Shown here: one piece after another, positions 13,278-13,449 of the stretch
Layout: each line of letters begins with the position of its first letter
Position numbering within the stretch: position 1 is the stretch's first letter
Assembly (NCBI GenBank): GCA_910583755.1
Contig: CAJTZO010000047.1
Location: forward strand, 1-13,449
Length of the DNA stretch: 13,449 nt
Direction: 5' to 3'
Origin: an uncultured Clostridia bacterium
Lineage (GTDB): Bacteria; Bacillota; Clostridia; Lachnospirales; Anaerotignaceae
Notes under the pieces: generated by a model
What the model saw: the letters and a program-made list of their open reading frames with translations, nothing else
Databases searched by the model: none
What the model was told of the DNA's origin: nothing
Position numbers and translations under genes: made by a program

Positions 13278-13449
13278 TCAGCTTGTCAAAAAACCTTGAG
13301 GGCTAGCCCTCAAACTCCTCAAAGAACTTTAATGCGAAACTAACGTTTCGCTAAAAATGTTAATTTTATAAGGAAAAACGTTAGTTTTTCCATAAAAGTT
13401 TTTTGTCCAACTTTTTTAAAAAAAAGTTGGTGGGTGTGGGTGAAACCCA
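13278..13449 (+). repeat. Intergenic modular repeat, copy R2, cut by the window edge
   Basis: It contains TCAGCTTGT (13278-13286), the perfect 18-base palindrome TTGAGGGCTAGCCCTCAA (13296-13313), GCGAAAC-TAAC-GTTTCGC (13334-13351), GGAAAAAC-GTTA-GTTTTTCC (13372-13391), CCAAC-T6A8-GTTGG (13407-13430), and TGTGGGTGAAACCCA up to the edge. The block order equals copy R1, but R2 has about 40 extra bases holding the GGAAAAAC hairpin. Stems here are perfect, so R2 is probably closer to the intact form than R1. No reading frame of note exists in 13195-13449. Confidence 0.75.

Overview
The window is AT-rich DNA of a Gram-positive anaerobe, most likely class Clostridia and possibly Lachnospirales. The evidence is A/T-biased third codon positions, strong AGGAGG-type ribosome binding sites, frequent TTG/GTG starts, the secD-secF-(x)-recJ-apt gene order, and a six-cysteine SCIFF peptide with its radical SAM maturase, which is close to universal in Clostridia. 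Genus and species cannot be read from the sequence.

Layout. Positions 1-149 (minus) hold a tRNA-Leu(UAA)/tRNA-Phe(GAA) pair with a near-consensus promoter at 198-226. A CPBP-family membrane protease (298-1227, minus) and an unrecognised 200-residue protein with two similar halves (1319-1921, plus) follow. From 9632 down to 1988 lies a long minus-strand block: a four-helix TIGR04086-type membrane protein, SCIFF precursor scfA (46 aa, easily missed), SCIFF maturase scfB, secD, secF, an unrecognised 114-aa protein, recJ and apt. A plus-strand run (9751-11613) encodes a PHP-domain phosphoesterase, a YbaK-type aminoacyl-tRNA deacylase and an Rrf2 regulator with a C-x5-C-x5-C cluster. The last gene (11767-13188, minus) is a membrane sensor histidine kinase whose response regulator is not in the window.

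How the genes fit together. ScfA is a ribosomally made peptide in which ScfB should form Cys thioethers. SecD and SecF, just downstream, are auxiliary parts of the Sec export channel, so the neighbourhood suggests expression linked to export, although the sequence does not prove one mRNA. A strong hairpin followed by T residues sits between scfA and scfB and probably lets peptide transcripts outnumber maturase transcripts. RecJ (single-strand DNA exonuclease) and Apt (adenine salvage) are housekeeping genes that commonly sit beside secDF in Firmicutes.

The most unusual non-coding content is a family of modular, hairpin-rich intergenic repeats (near 4745, 6926, 7093, 8798, 8965-9192, 11766 and 13278-13449). 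They share short blocks, differ by whole hairpin modules, and supply the final codons or stop of at least two genes. I saw no CRISPR array, transposase, prophage gene or replication origin. I did not find a clearly new multi-gene system; the best leads are the repeat family, the scfA/scfB attenuator and the two unrecognised proteins.
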